64,000 bases of DNA from Sipunculus nudus. Lineage: Eukaryota; Annelida; Sipuncula; Golfingiida; Sipunculidae. The DNA is taken from positions 32,779,339 to 32,843,338 of the forward strand of contig CM049316.1 in NCBI GenBank assembly GCA_026874595.1, read 5' to 3'. Shown here in pieces: positions 13,023 to 24,905 of this stretch. Within the stretch, counting starts at the first letter, position 1. Every line of letters begins with the position of its first letter. The notes below the pieces were generated by a model. That model saw only the letters and a list, made by a program, of their open reading frames with translations. It had not been told where the DNA came from and did no database searches. Position numbers and translations under genes: made by a program.

Positions 13023-13572
13023 ACGCAACCTTATATCAACAGATCACGTATGCGTGATGAACATAAACGTTGTCATGGAGATAAAAAATCAGATTCTGTA
13101 ACACTAGGCAGCGTGAAATGTCTAGGGGAATGAATAAAGAAGTCAGTGGTTTTTTGTTAACAAATAACTATAATTTATTCTTAAAACAACCCTAACATTA
13201 CAATACACTTAATCAATACAATTACACAGTACAACAACAGTATAACAGCAAATCAATATAATTACACAGCCTAATAAACAAAGTGCACAGTACCTGGATA
13301 CCACCAATGTCACAGCGACAAGTTCTTTAAAATGTATAAGCCGGACGAACAGTTCACACAAATTCTCTAGGAGAATAACAGTCCAATGTACAGCTCTTGT
13401 AACAATCCCGAAAGTAAAATGAAGACCAAATAAAATTCGTCACAAATCCAGAAGAAAATCTGAAGAAAATCTATAATTGCCGCACTTATCGGTTCGCTGA
13501 CGATGGGAAACGACTTTTCTGGGTATACCATTTCCATCTCTAAACATGAATGAACCAGCATGGCTATTTATA
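13019..13572 (-). mobile_element. Partial LTR, minus orientation (R-U5 side)
   Basis: Read on the minus strand this matches the solo LTR at 27904-28706 over its 3' two thirds, with the same order of landmarks: TATA-like TATAAATA (13565-13572), CTCTATAATTGCC, ACTGTCATTCTC-like, CCTGGATCC-like, AATAAA (13174-13179), TTGTTAACA, CACGCTGCCTAGTG, CACGCATACGTGA and the terminal GTAACA. The upstream U3 part is missing: just beyond the TATA region the sequence becomes (AT)n and later DNA shows no similarity. The copy is therefore truncated or replaced by a microsatellite. Divergence from the other copy is clearly visible, so it is old. Confidence 0.75.
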
Positions 13573-13579
13573 CATCTAT

Positions 13580-13643
<64 letters not shown>
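13573..13643. repeat. (AT)n array within or beside the LTR U3
   Basis: An AT tract with one AAAT interruption that begins a few bases upstream of the LTR TATA box. Confidence 0.95.
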
Positions 13644-13648
<5 letters not shown>

Positions 13649-13649
13649 C

Positions 13650-14720
13650 TGTATTATATAGTTTCCTTAAAAAGCATAAGCCCTGAACAAACACTGGCTT
13701 CCCGGTATTTTCTGTGGTCAAGTGTTCAGATATAAACAATTTCGTCATTTCAACGGTTGCCGGAATTATCTTACACAGCTAGTTTTTTTACAGTTTTTTT
13801 AATCCTTCCTTTTTTCACTTTGATTGCTTATATCGTCTACGTATGTATAAGCTCCTTTATTTAAAAATTAAACCGACCATTTCGCTAGGACAATTTCGAG
13901 AGAGAAGTAATCACACGAAGCAAATATTGCTGGGTGTTTTTGTCGTGCCTGACGGACGGTAAAAGTGTTCCAATAAATAAACCGTATTTTTTAAAAATCA
14001 AAACAAACCGATAAATCTAAATATTATTTAAGTGAGAAGAGGACACTTTTTGTAAAATTTGGCTGGACGATCATGATTTACGTTGCTCAAGCCTTTTGGA
14101 GTCCAGATTTACGCTGGTACGGGAACAGGCATAACAATTATTTGTGCAATGGAGAGAACCCTTGCGGTTCGAATTCAGTTCAAATAACCATCATTTTTGC
14201 GGGGTATTTTTCTCTCTCGCCTATTTTCTTTGGCGAATTTTGAAACACTATAGTTCGGTTTAAATCTATTAATAAACCACTGGTACGGGACTACATACCT
14301 CAGTCAAGGTAATCTATTTAAATTAATCATACGTAACCTTTCATGATTTTCATTACCAGACGAGAAAGGGTAAAGGGATATCGGTGTGCTTCAGTGTTTA
14401 AGCTTGGGAAATTTCATCAAGCGTCTGTGCTTGAAAGATAAACATTTTAGTTATATAACTGCACAGTTTCCCAGAACAATTAAAGCCTTGCTCTGTGTAA
14501 ACAACATTTGATTACATGACATAAAGTGATCACATTGGAGTGGGAAATCGAATCAGACGATGGCAAAGAACTTCCGAACCACTGCATTTCTAAATAAACC
14601 CCCGGGATGCCTCACTAAAGAATATTTTATGCCGTCCTCCCAAGTGGGCTTGACAAACATGAGCGGTCGGGTATTTTCTGATCCACCAGGTATCCCGGTA
14701 ATGCTATATGGCACATAAAA
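13650..14720. other. No recognised gene
   Basis: AT-rich DNA with no motif I can name. It does not match the internal region or the U3 of the neighbouring LTR. Confidence 0.45.
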
Positions 14721-14721
14721 G

Positions 14722-14890
14722 TACAGAGAAAACTACGACCACCAACGGGACCTTGATAAAGTGGTCACATTTTCGAGGTGGTCTTCTAAGTGAGGTATGA
14801 TATAGAGAGCAAAACAGAATTAGGACAGATAAAAAGTTGCCGTTAATTTGAGATGGTCGCTAAACTTTGCTGGTCGTCACGCGAGGTTTA
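14722..14890 (+). mobile_element. Decayed MITE-like fragment
   Basis: It starts TACAGAGAAAACTACGACC and contains GATAAAGTGGTCAC, GAGGTGGTCTTC and GGTCGCTAAACTT. Such repeated 'GGTC-AC' words after a CAGAGAAAAC end resemble the CAGTGAAACC...GGACACC elements elsewhere in the window. No matching right end is clear. Confidence 0.3.
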
Positions 14891-14978
14891 ACTATATACA
14901 TAGAAGTATGACATGGGTTAGTTTAAATAGTTCTAAACATACGTTTCTCTCTATCTGTCTGTCTGTGTGACTCACTCT

Positions 14979-14982
14979 CTCC

Positions 14983-15042
<60 letters not shown>

Positions 15043-15049
15043 CATATAC

Positions 15050-15094
<45 letters not shown>

Positions 15095-15105
15095 CACACA
15101 CAAAA
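14979..15105. repeat. Compound (CT)(AT)n(AC) array
   Basis: A short CT stretch, about 100 bases of AT with TGTA/CATA slips, and a terminal CA tract. Ile/Tyr open frames on both strands are artefacts of this array. Confidence 0.95.
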
Positions 15106-15208
15106 ATGTGCTGATGAGGGTTTATTTACTATACCAAACATGTTCCAACAGAATAATCCTGCCATTTTCTTTTACATTACACCAGTCGTAAAACTTGGAT
15201 ATAGCGGG

Positions 15209-15211
<3 letters not shown>

Positions 15212-15255
<44 letters not shown>
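15212..15255. repeat. (CT)n array
   Basis: A pure CT tract of about 44 bases. Confidence 0.95.
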
Positions 15256-15259
<4 letters not shown>

Positions 15260-16400
15260 CCATTACATGCCAAACAAGCAATATATAAGGGGATGTATGA
15301 CAGAGGCTGCATTAACTAAATCTAACACGGTTTCCTCCTCATAGTATCACATAACGTTCAAGACACGATGCACTCCCAAGCACACAGTTACTCATTTACA
15401 CATGGAAATGGTATTTATGGCAAATAATAGGGCAAAATTTCCTTTGTAAATCAGGCTCTTAATTAGCGTTATTCAAAATATATTTGGGGATCAAATAAGT
15501 CCTTTCCCTCAGGTCCACTGACAAGCCTATTGTAGCAGGTTTAATAAAAACACGGAACATTTTTGTTATCTTTATTTCTTTATGGATTCGATACACGGGA
15601 GCATATCGGTAAATATAAAAATAGTTTTGTTTGAAGTGTGCATAAGGTGTTTATATTGTCCTTAATAGGCCGCATCCCCGTTGACAGAAATGGGCGCATA
15701 TTTTCATTTCAAATGAATTTATTCTAGTAACCAAGAAACTACGTTTTACGGCAGCATAAATAATCAACAGATTGTATATTACTTAATTATACAGGATACA
15801 AAAACAACAAAGGGAAGAAAGGCTTAACAAGCATATATGGGTGTACTCTACAAGCTACAGAAATTAACATAAGAAAATGATTCAACAAGAATATATGGAT
15901 TTATTTATTCCTATATGTATATGTATGTACAGTATTCTGAGGAGTCCCGGGAAAATGGGTGACTGCTAACTGTATGTGAGATCATTATGGCAAACGTATA
16001 GTCCATTTCAAGAGTTAAGCTCTTTCTTGAGATTTGCTTGTCAGCATGTGTTTTCCAACATATAATCACATATATACGTAAAATAATCTGCTTCGGCATT
16101 AGTATCTCGCATTTTTTTTCTACAAAATGAGAAATTGTACTGGGCAATCACAGACATTCAAAAACTTAGTATTGTCACAACGTTACTGAAAGTCCGCGTT
16201 CAATATTGCCAAATCTATAGCGATTTTCAATTATTCTGTTGAATATTCATACAGAATAGATGGCCAATACTATTAACATAATGTTAACGAATCATTTAAT
16301 ATTGCTAAATGCACAATATGCATCAAATCAGCAAATAAATGACCCTTGTGACCTCTCCAGGATGGGGATGTATTTACCTTATTATGACTTGGGTATCCTT
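15260..16400. other. Downstream flank of the secreted-peptide gene
   Basis: No repeat or gene recognised. It may hold the 3' UTR and further exons of the minus-strand gene at 16408-16698; I cannot place either. Confidence 0.4.
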
Positions 16401-16407
16401 GGGGACG

Positions 16408-16698
16408 TTAATTCCAGATATCATCTAATTGTGGCTGGGGTTCCCGGTCCGTCCGCTTCCATAACCTCCAGGGAAGGTATGAGGTACGTTTGACAATGAA
16501 CTGACAACGAGGTCCTCGGTAGGGATTCCGGCAAAGGCACCGGCAGTAGCCAAACATATTAGTTGGGTACACCATTCGGCCTCCGTTTAAACATCCCCTT
16601 CTGCAGCTTGCTTCGCTTTCCTCCAGCAGCACGCACAGCAACAGTCCCACAAGCAATAATCTTCCCATCATTAACAGCCCTCTTGATACTGTAGCCAT
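16408..16698 (-). CDS. Secreted EGF-like six-cysteine peptide
   Basis: The product is 96 residues. The ATG at 16698 sits in a good animal context (ATAAATATGG: A at -3, G at +4); the frame opens slightly upstream but only with GTG. Residues 1-30 form a signal peptide with an uninterrupted hydrophobic core (GRLLLVGLLLCVLL), and cleavage is likely after EESEA. Six cysteines follow at 32, 36, 52, 54, 56 and 65, spaced C-x3-C-x15-C-x-C-x-C-x8-C. The LNGG after Cys36 and the PYRGPRC ending at Cys65 are EGF-like hallmarks; the short Cys52-x-Cys54 interval is unusual for classical EGF. After the domain come two dibasic KR sites (70-71, 81-82) bounding TSYLPWRLW, then an acidic tail ending DDIWN and TAA. 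A secreted ligand, matrix or defence peptide is plausible; the exact role is unknown. No intron is needed, although the tail could be read-through past a donor. Confidence 0.65.
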   Translation of the reverse strand: MATVSRGLLMMGRLLLVGLLLCVLLEESEASCRRGCLNGGRMVYPTNMFGYCRCLCRNPYRGPRCQFIVKRTSYLPWRLWKRTDREPQPQLDDIWN

Positions 16699-16699
16699 A

Positions 16700-17660
16700 T
16701 TTATCGGTAACACCTCACCAAACTAAAGTCAACGCTAAAACGCGAATAAATAAAGTTAGCTAGCGAAGTAAAATCAGTTTTCGTTTATCTTACTTGTCCC
16801 AAAGACGTGCGCGTTTTAATGGTTTGATTTATGGTTTGTCCTTAGGTGATTACTTCAAGCTTCTCAAGCTGAAGTTAAAGAGTTCTGCTTGCTATATTTC
16901 GTTTTGATGTTACACGTGACGCTGCTGGCAGCAGTATTTAGACGTTCGTGTCGTTTGAGTCGTCGAGTTTTGTTAAAATAGTTCGGCAAAACGGTCAGTG
17001 CGATCAGACTGAAGCGTACCTAGAGAGAGGCTCAGCTAGCTCTGTCAGCAGTTATGCAAAGCCTAAGACTTACCACTGGCAGTCATTCAAAGTACTCCAT
17101 AAAGGCAATGGTGCGCATTGCTTGAATGCTGTGCAGATTGGGTGTTGAATAACAAATGTATGTCCCCGTTCTTTTTTTTCGGTGGGTTGTAGTATGCAGT
17201 GGCCCGTTTGAACAAATACCGTCTGACACCGGCAGTTAGGCAAGACTTTTTTTTCACTACCAGCGCAACGAATCCAGTTCAGTCTTGAACGAACTCTGAA
17301 TGTGTTACGTTGACACACGACGAAGCTCCATGCGCGTTATCTTTTCCTGAAGTTCCGTTTTCTCTCAGAGCGTTGTCGTGTTGCCTGCTCGGGAACTGCA
17401 AGGGTTGTCTGTTTTCGGCAGGGATCCTGCGCTTTTAAACCTAATAGCCAGCTATCACGGATCGATGATTTGTGTGGGTGCCGCGAGTCGGCGGTAGGCA
17501 TGCCGCCCTACCTCTGGTCATACCCACTGCATCAATCTATATCACCAATTTATTGGTATTTGTTTTGTGGGCAACTCTACTGCCTTGGTGCAACAGGCTC
17601 ACTGTTAACGCCATTGTTGCCGTAAGTGACACATGTAGGCAGGCACGCGGCTAAAATGGT
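16700..17660. promoter_or_regulatory. CpG-containing, less AT-rich upstream flank
   Basis: Directly upstream of the minus-strand peptide gene, base composition shifts: CG dinucleotides are common (for example GTTCGTGTCGTTTGAGTCGTCG near 16943-16965) and AT microsatellites are absent for about 1 kb. That is compatible with a promoter or first exon. No clear TATA box is positioned before 16698. A plus-strand frame at 17472-17654 has a hydrophobic stretch but no other coding evidence. The regulatory role is inference. Confidence 0.3.
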
Positions 17661-17756
17661 TGACAGATTCCTTCACAGGTATTATTTACTCAGGATTCCT
17701 CGCAATAAATGAGGTTCCATTTCTCATATCTGAACGCTTGGTATTAAGAAAGGTAA

Positions 17757-17776
17757 GGTAAGATAAGATAAGATAG
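17757..17776 (+). repeat. (AAGAT)n with GATAA words
   Basis: GGTAAGGTAAGATAAGATAA-like pentamer repetition yields several overlapping GATAA words, the core bound by GATA factors. This may be only a small microsatellite. Confidence 0.6.
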
Positions 17777-17779
17777 TTA

Positions 17780-18560
17780 ATTGATTTATGAAATTAATAA
17801 AATATTACCTATTTAACAGATTGGTAAAAAAATACGTTATTGAAAAGATAATGTATGATGATAAAATAAAATCGGATAAAACGATTTTCAGAACAGAATT
17901 ATTTTCGCAGAGAAAAGGATTAATTGTTGGATGGTTAATACTTAAATGCTAGTTTATGTTTTCTTTTAAATAACTTGTCAATGACCGATAGCGAACTCTA
18001 CATTTCATTAATTGAAACAAATGTTGCGTTGTGTTGTCCAAATCTGTGAAAAATAGTATTCTCTTTTTAACTCATGTATTATGTTGATTCAATTGTTGGT
18101 GAGGTAGGTTCGATTTTCCTCCCAGCCATTTAACTGGGGTATTCAATTCCCCGCAATTAACCATATTTTTTCCTCTCCATACAGTTACAGAGTGCCTATT
18201 ATTACCTAACACGTTCATTTTTGATGCGGTTGTTAGATATTAGATTTTGATAGCTGGCTAATGTTGGCGAGCCGGTAACAGAAAAACACTTTTTATCCGT
18301 ATGTCTTTTTATGATTAGTTTTCCCATATTGCATTGCATGAGGTTCTTCCATATGCTTCCCAGTTTGAATGACGTTTACACCATTGATGGTTAATGCATC
18401 ACCTCACTTAACAAATAGTCATGTTTCCTGTCAGTCTGCTAATGCAATCATGGCTTCCATTATTAAAAAAATGAAGAAGTATATACCCAAGGCTTGACGC
18501 ACTTGGAAAATATTACAAAAGGGGATTGATGTTATAGTGTACGTTTAAATGTTTTCATTT
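17780..18560. other. No recognised feature
   Basis: AT-rich and without recognisable genes or repeats. Confidence 0.45.
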
Positions 18561-18562
18561 AG

Positions 18563-18803
18563 GCAAAAAGGGTATGGTTCTCAGGCACCCCCCCCCCCCC
18601 CTCCCCGCGTAACATTTTTTTCATTTCCAAAAAGATAAAATAATACCATTTTGATAGGATTTCTCTGTTATATAGTGCTTTTGCTTGTTTAGCAAAAACA
18701 AATCTGTTATTATCATGCTTTTCTTTGATCATATGACATTTTTATCGAAACAATTCTGATTTATGAAAAAAGTGCCTGAGAATCATACCTTTTTTTTTGC
18801 TTT
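18563..18803. mobile_element. MITE with ~18-26 bp terminal inverted repeats
   Basis: GGTATGGTTCTCAGGCAC near 18571 is mirrored by GTGCCTGAGAATCATACC near 18772, with GCAAAAA outside the left end and TTTTTTTGC outside the right end. A C14 tract sits just inside the left TIR. The interior (TTTTGCTTGTTTAGCAAAA, TTGATCATATGACAT) recurs on the opposite strand at about 37440-37550 and in part at 43320-43390, which makes this a small family. No transposase is encoded. Confidence 0.7.
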
Positions 18804-18809
18804 AAAGGT

Positions 18810-20340
18810 ATTATTTTGGCAAAATTAGGAATAACAGAATAATGAGTTCTTACTTTTGAGACCATTCAGTTAGGAGGGTTTGCTTAACAGGTTTATGTCA
18901 TGTTTACCCGAACAGGAATATTTGTGATGTCGATTAGTCACTTTATTGGTACACCTAAATGATAGATATGAATATTTCGGTTCGAATCTGACTGTTCCAC
19001 GTTTTATTTTACAATTTTAAAAACTGGTATGTAAGATTTAAAAGGGCAACACAATTTCAGTAATTGGTCATTAACGGATCCAGGTTTGTAGTAAGAGGAG
19101 GCACAGAAGGGGATTATGGGAGAGGGGCACCCCTTCAAAAGAGGAGAATTTATTTTTTTAGAATAATGGAATTAATGGCGAAATCTGGTTCATTTTTTAA
19201 ATGTTAAATATATATTATATATTTTTCTATTTGCCAAATTTTCGGTGTAGGTAAACGCGCCCCCTGTGCCCAATAAAGTCGCTCCTGAAACTGTCATAAA
19301 AATTAAAAGGAAATAAGAGTTACTGTAAAAAATTCACATGACTAGTGTCATGGGAGGATTCTTGAAAAAAATTTCAGTGCGTTTTGTATATGATTTAAAA
19401 TGATCAAACGAACAACATATAACTTGGCATTGTTATGAACATGATTTCTCAGAATCCCTGTCGCATGATAAAACTTTGAACAAGACATGGTAATCTTTTA
19501 AGTTCAGCGCCAACGCTACATTTTTAGTCCCACACACGCTGCAGTCAATTTATATCCAAGTGATCATACATGATCAGTTGATCTGTAACACAGCCATACA
19601 CCTACTTGGCCCCGCTTTTCATTTTCCTCCGACCTTTGACTGTCAAATAGAGCCAAGACGGTTAGTCACTGAAGGAGTCAGAATAGAAATATCAGAACTG
19701 ATAAGATAACACAGCTACAGGAGCGAGACTGATAAGAAAAGTAAAGACTGGCTGGTGAAATTTTTTGTTATTTTTACCGTTCCTCAGACGTCAGATATCT
19801 CGGCTCACGTCATTCATTTACCATGATAGCCTCCCACTCGTTGTTATGTTTTACTAAATTGGTATTATATTAACATACACGACCTCTCTAATTAAACTGT
19901 AGTTGTGTCATGTTCGCAGGAATCAAAGGATTTTTAATTAAAACGTCGCTGTAAGATGATCAGTTCAAATTAACCTTTAGCGTAATAATGATAGTTGTGA
20001 CATACTGTGCACGGTACATATTTTTAAGATTTCTTCATTCAATAGGTATTCAATAAAATTACAGTAACACCCACTTACAAACCATTTCCCGAGCCGCCAT
20101 GCCTTGGGTTAGAGGGATGTTTTAGAGATTAGAGTCAAATGATCTTGATTTCGACTTGTACAAAACTGCGTTGGTCACCAGGAAGTCTACTAAAATGCCC
20201 AGGTTGTCGTCGGTCATGTTCGGATCGTCGTCGGGAATGTTCGATGGTCTTATGAAATGTTCGGGTTGTCATCGCCAATGTCCGTATCGTTTGTCGTCGG
20301 TTTTCAACCGATAAGTAAAGAGCTGGGGCTAAACAGAGAA
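18810..20340. other. Mostly unannotated; one fragment of a GGATCC-type repeat
   Basis: ACGGATCCAGG at 19075-19085, followed by a G-rich tract ending in GAGGGGCACCCC, resembles one end of the GCGGATCC...GGATCCGCC family seen at 26030, 27272 and 36267. Nothing else is recognised. Confidence 0.4.
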
Positions 20341-20359
20341 GTTAACGTAACCTGCGTCA

Positions 20360-20800
20360 ATGTTGGAGGATTCGAGTCCGGACTTGGACTCGAGTTCGGA
20401 CTCGAGTACACTTTTTTATGGACTTGGACTCGGAAGTAAGGACTCGAGAAATGCAAAGTCCATCTCGAGTTAAGTACAAAAGCAGCTTTGTCACATACCA
20501 TTATGCATTTATATAAATATGCAAACCACTAACAGAATATTGAATGAAAAGAGTGGATATACTAAGCTTAAGCTCTGCACCGGGAGCTAAATGCAATTAA
20601 ACATTCAATGTGAAAAATAACATAAAATATTTTTGGTAATCTCAAAATATAATTTTATATTTATGTTAATAAGGACTCGGACTTGGACTCGAGTTCCAAA
20701 TGACTTTGGCTTGAAGAAGACTGACTTTGACTCGGACTCGAGTAGCCAGGCCTCTGACTTGCACTCGGACTCGTATGGTGTGGACTCTACTAACTTGCAT
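20360..20800 (-). repeat. GAGTCC-rich dispersed repeat, copy 2
   Basis: Clusters at 20365-20470 and 20665-20800 are made of GGACTTGGACTCGAG, CGGACTCGAGT and ACTTGGACTCGG words, mostly the reverse complement of those at 960-1325. About 190 bases of unrelated AT-rich DNA separate the clusters, as in copy 1, which suggests a two-ended element rather than a simple satellite. Confidence 0.6.
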
Positions 20801-20829
20801 ATCTCTCCAAGTGAGCATGAAACATGACA

Positions 20830-23800
20830 TAAAGCCTAACCGTACACCAATATAGTGCTGTATCTTTGCCAATTACAAGAAAACAATATAATAAAAACAC
20901 TTGAAAAAATATCCTGTCCCAATTAAGTATTAAAAGTATGTGTAAATAAATATTTGACCCTCAACTTTTAAGAGCCACAAAACAGTACAATAGTATTGTG
21001 AAATGCGCATGAAACCAACTGGAATCGGAGGAAGTGTTGAGAACTTATACCCTTCCTCAAAACACCTGTTTTGAGTACAATCAGTAATATTTATTTATTT
21101 AGCACATTTTTGTCATCGCGGGCAAACTTTTGCTGATCACATTTTGATTTTGGTAACTCCGGTAAGCTGCTCAGTACATCTTTTAAGCTTCCCAGTATGA
21201 TTAAAGTGCATTTGCAAGCTACTCTCCTAACGCAGGGTTTATCTCCTCCATTCTAACCGCTGCCTTGTATAGCAAGATTCTCCGGGTTTCACACCAGGGC
21301 TCGTACATAGCAAAAAGTTGTAATGAGACCAATGGTAGCTTCGTTTTGCATCACGTGACACTCCGCTTTCGTTGGTCTGATCATTTCGCCTATGCGAGCC
21401 CTGATGTCGAGACCCCATGCTAAATGAGCAGCGGTTAAAACGAAAGAGATCTGGAAGGACTACAGTGTATAGCCGCATTTTAAGCGGACTTCCTATTATT
21501 GTTTCCCGAGCACTTATCAGTTTATCAATTATATCTCTGATTGGTCGTTTTTTTCCCATATTCGATTTAATTAGTTGCATATGTACATAATCTGTCATAA
21601 ACGATTATGTGTGCACATGCAAACAAAAATTGTATACTGTCAGACACATAAGAAAGACGGTCATCAAATTGACCTTGATCTCATGGTGTAATCTACGGGA
21701 ATATACAAGGTACATAATTAATCGTTCAATAATCGATCATAGTCGGTCATTTTTTCTGACAATCATCGAACATGATTATACAACAAATTCCTAGTGTTTA
21801 ATAACTAGTGTTTAACTTGTTTTTTACTAGTTACAGATTTTCAAAGGATTATTTAGAATTGAAAATGCGTGATTATCCTGTGCTATTTAAGACAGGTTAT
21901 CATAACAGGAAGGGTCATTTTGTCCTTCTTATTTTTTGTTCATCTTATTTTTAATATCAAGGTCCCTGTTGTAGTATTATCTTATAGATGATAATGTCCG
22001 TATAACCACTGGTTGAATGTATCCTGCTTTAATCTGCGGAAGAGGGTGCGGTTACCCTCAGAGCATCCCTTCGGCTTCTGCTTGGAAGATACCATTCTGA
22101 TGGGGACCAAACTCTCTCCCCAAATTTATTCTCATCTTCAGACTGTCCACGGAGTTTTTTTTTTCTGCAGCATTTTCATGCCCCTATCAAATCATTACCT
22201 TACAAAAACATCGAAGCCGTATATTGGCTGCCATTTTGCGTATAGACTTAAAAGCGGATGGCGCAAGTCACAAGTCGAAATTAAGGGTACACCATTAGTT
22301 AATAGTTAATTTGTAAATCATTACACTGACTTTTAACATAGACTTATTCTAATAATAATAATAATAATAATAATAATTATCTTTTTGTTGATTTATTTTG
22401 TATTTCATATCAGTCGCTTAGCCCAAACTTCAGATAAAACATAAGAAAATCCTTTTTCCCACCATGTAAAGCCCATGATAATTCAATTTAAATTATTTTT
22501 TATTCAATATAAAAAGATTCGATATAAGCGCCCCCTTGTTCTCGATTTTCTGGATCCGCCCCTGGATCATCATGAAACCCTTTATGTATTTTATAACCTA
22601 TACTCTGGACTGTAATTGTTCCATTTCAATCTGCTTGTCTTGTCAGGATGCTTGTTGCAGAAATCCCTGCCCTCTCTGTATACAAACAGTTACAGGGCGA
22701 GGCCAAAAACATATTTTATACTGAAACAGGACCTTATTGCATTTGTTAGGATTTTATTTTTCAGTTCTCTGAATTATATTTTTCTTTTGTATTATAAATA
22801 GCCGAGTTTCACTTGGTATTAAACGTTTCATGGCTGTTTAAATGTCAGCTGAAATATGTGAATGCCTGAATTGATGCACAGGTAATTACTTTGCACAATA
22901 GTTAATACTTTATTCAATATAAGTACAGTTTCGATTTTACACCACATTTTAAACAAGTATTCAAGTCTTTATCTGACTTAATATCCTTTTTTTATATCTG
23001 CGTTTCTAAAATTGAATGTAAGAATAAAATCAACCCAGGAATATGCGATGCATTTTGATCATTGATTTTCTGGTCGAAGCAATAGTCAGAACAGAACTTT
23101 CCGCCAAAGTGTCTAGAGGGGCACCGTTTAACCGGTTTAGGACAGGAGGTGTTGGGGATAGGTGTTTTGGGACAAATTATTCGGGACACGTCACGTCGGC
23201 AAAGCAGGAACAAACTAAAGAGTGGCGCACAGGAATATGGGAACGTCATCAAGCTGAGACCCGTGGGAAAACAAGAAACCTTGTTAGCAAAGATGATCAT
23301 CCCTGTCCAGGTCTGAGTCGGTCTGGTTTAAAAAACAAGCCTAGCCGATGTGTCATCGACACAACTCGTCATGAAACGGAGTGGTCGATAATGATATCAA
23401 AATTTCACCGAGTGACGGTAATCTGGCGGCCAACTCGTCACTGGATATGGTGATTTTTCTTACTTATGTCCGCGTGTACACTTCCGTGTCGCCCGTAGGG
23501 ACGGCTTCCTCAGAATGTATACGTATCACGCCATGATTAAGCCCTTTCCTCTGATTGGAACTCGATTGCTATCGCCTTGGCAGGGGAAGACTTACCGTGA
23601 CAGACACTGACGTGATAATTCAATCAACAGCAACTGGTCTAGTTCTAAGGAAGGCAGTGGGCGGCGAATGCTAACACCATGAGTACACAGGGGGTCCCTA
23701 GCATCAGCGTTTTTCTTCTTAAAGTTAGGCCCATTGCCTACAGCCTCTAGCATTAGGGTACGACCTGCTGGACCCGGGACACTGAATTTAAGAGCAAAAC

Positions 23801-24638
23801 ATTTGCAGCTGTATCACTGTTACTGGAATCATGAAGACAACCTGTATTTACTCTTACATTGCAAAGATTTCTTGATGAGGTGTTTATATTCTCTACTGTG
23901 ACATTGGTTAGTACTAGCTTTTCTGAGTTTCATTTCCGGTTAAAAGCCATTGATTTGTAATTATGTAACGCTCTGTTTTATTTAATTGGGTATCCAATGT
24001 TCGTTTTATTATTATTACCTTTGCTGCCCTTTTTGGCGAGACTGCTAACATTTGAAAATAGCTATAAAATATTTTCAAAGACGCGAGTGGTAGATCATTA
24101 AATACTACATCCCTATTTATTTACTTGAACCATTAATACACTGGTTATGGAAAATGATTTAAGAGGTTGAAAAGGACAGAAGTCTGCATATTTTAAGGTG
24201 TTTCACCAATAATGTGAAATGACTGATTAAGAAACCCTATGTTTAATATGGATTTCTGTAAAGATTTCTGCTTTGAAGATAGCCTTACTTCCTGAATCAA
24301 TATCCAACAACAGTTGCTTAAATTGACAGTTAAAGTGGCGTAATTATGTGAAAATGTTTCCGTTATAAGCCCATATGAACGTTTTATTGTACGGCTTTAT
24401 TATGCATAGTGTAAAAAAAAAGTTCATTATAGTTCTATCTTCTTAGGTTATAAATAAAAACTAAACATACTCTGAAATTTCAAACATTTACAAAAACAAA
24501 TCGAACCGTGCAACATTATTTAATATTAAAAGTAGCTTTAGTGTCAATGTTCGTCCACATTTCGGCATGTCACGAGTAAGACCCCCTTCAATGTCAGCTA
24601 AATCCTAGAATAAAGTTCTTAGCGTCTAGTTCCATTAA
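20830..24638. other. No supported gene; (AAT)n at 22350-22377
   Basis: An (AAT)n tract lies at 22350-22377, and CTGGATCCGCCCCTGGATCA at 22550-22569 is an end fragment of the GGATCC repeat family. The patch 23043-23453 is less AT-rich and open on both strands. On its minus strand it reads a cysteine-bearing segment (CPKTPIPNTSCPKPVKRC), but I see no acceptor or start that makes it a gene. Confidence 0.4.
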
Positions 24639-24639
24639 A

Positions 24640-24905
24640 GTTGTGGCGGTGAGATTTTTCACGATCGATCCTGGATGAGCGCTTAATGGGGAGGCCATTC
24701 CCAAAGGCCGTGTTTCACTCACGATGGAGTGTGACTTTTGGGGTTTTCTCGGTGATATGACCCAGCTGTGGGGACGATTACACACAGAGGACCCGCAGGT
24801 GCAGTAGTCAACGGGCCTAGTTAACACCAGGATATAATATGAGGGAAAGGGTGTGATTCTGCCCAGTCAGTCTAAAACCGGAATGGAATTCTGCAGATGT
24901 ACACA
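24640..24905 (+). mobile_element. tRNA-derived SINE body, 5' truncated or decayed
   Basis: The block GCGGTGAGATTTTTCACG ... GGCCGTGTTTCACTCAC ... GGACCCGCAGGTGCAGTAGT ... GGGCCTAGTTAACACCAGG ... CTGCCCAGTCA matches, in the same order, the minus-strand element at 59455-59765. That copy keeps a tRNA-like head; here the head region is unrecognisable. Two independent copies with the same block order define the family. Confidence 0.75.

Noticed and set aside
14923-15191. Open frames on both strands with long Ile-Tyr runs (also near 2142, 12889, 13440, 29079, 29352, 30254, 38494, 38598, 41323, 42281, 44690, 50821)
   Set aside because: They are readings through (AT)n microsatellites and have no coding character outside them.
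17472-17654. Small hydrophobic plus-strand protein upstream of the EGF-like gene
   Set aside because: No signal peptide layout, no conserved motif, and it lies in a CpG-containing flank where frames open easily.
23043-23453. 136-codon plus-strand frame and an opposing cysteine-bearing minus-strand frame
   Set aside because: A less AT-rich patch makes long frames on both strands likely; no signal peptide, splice site or recognised motif decides for either.
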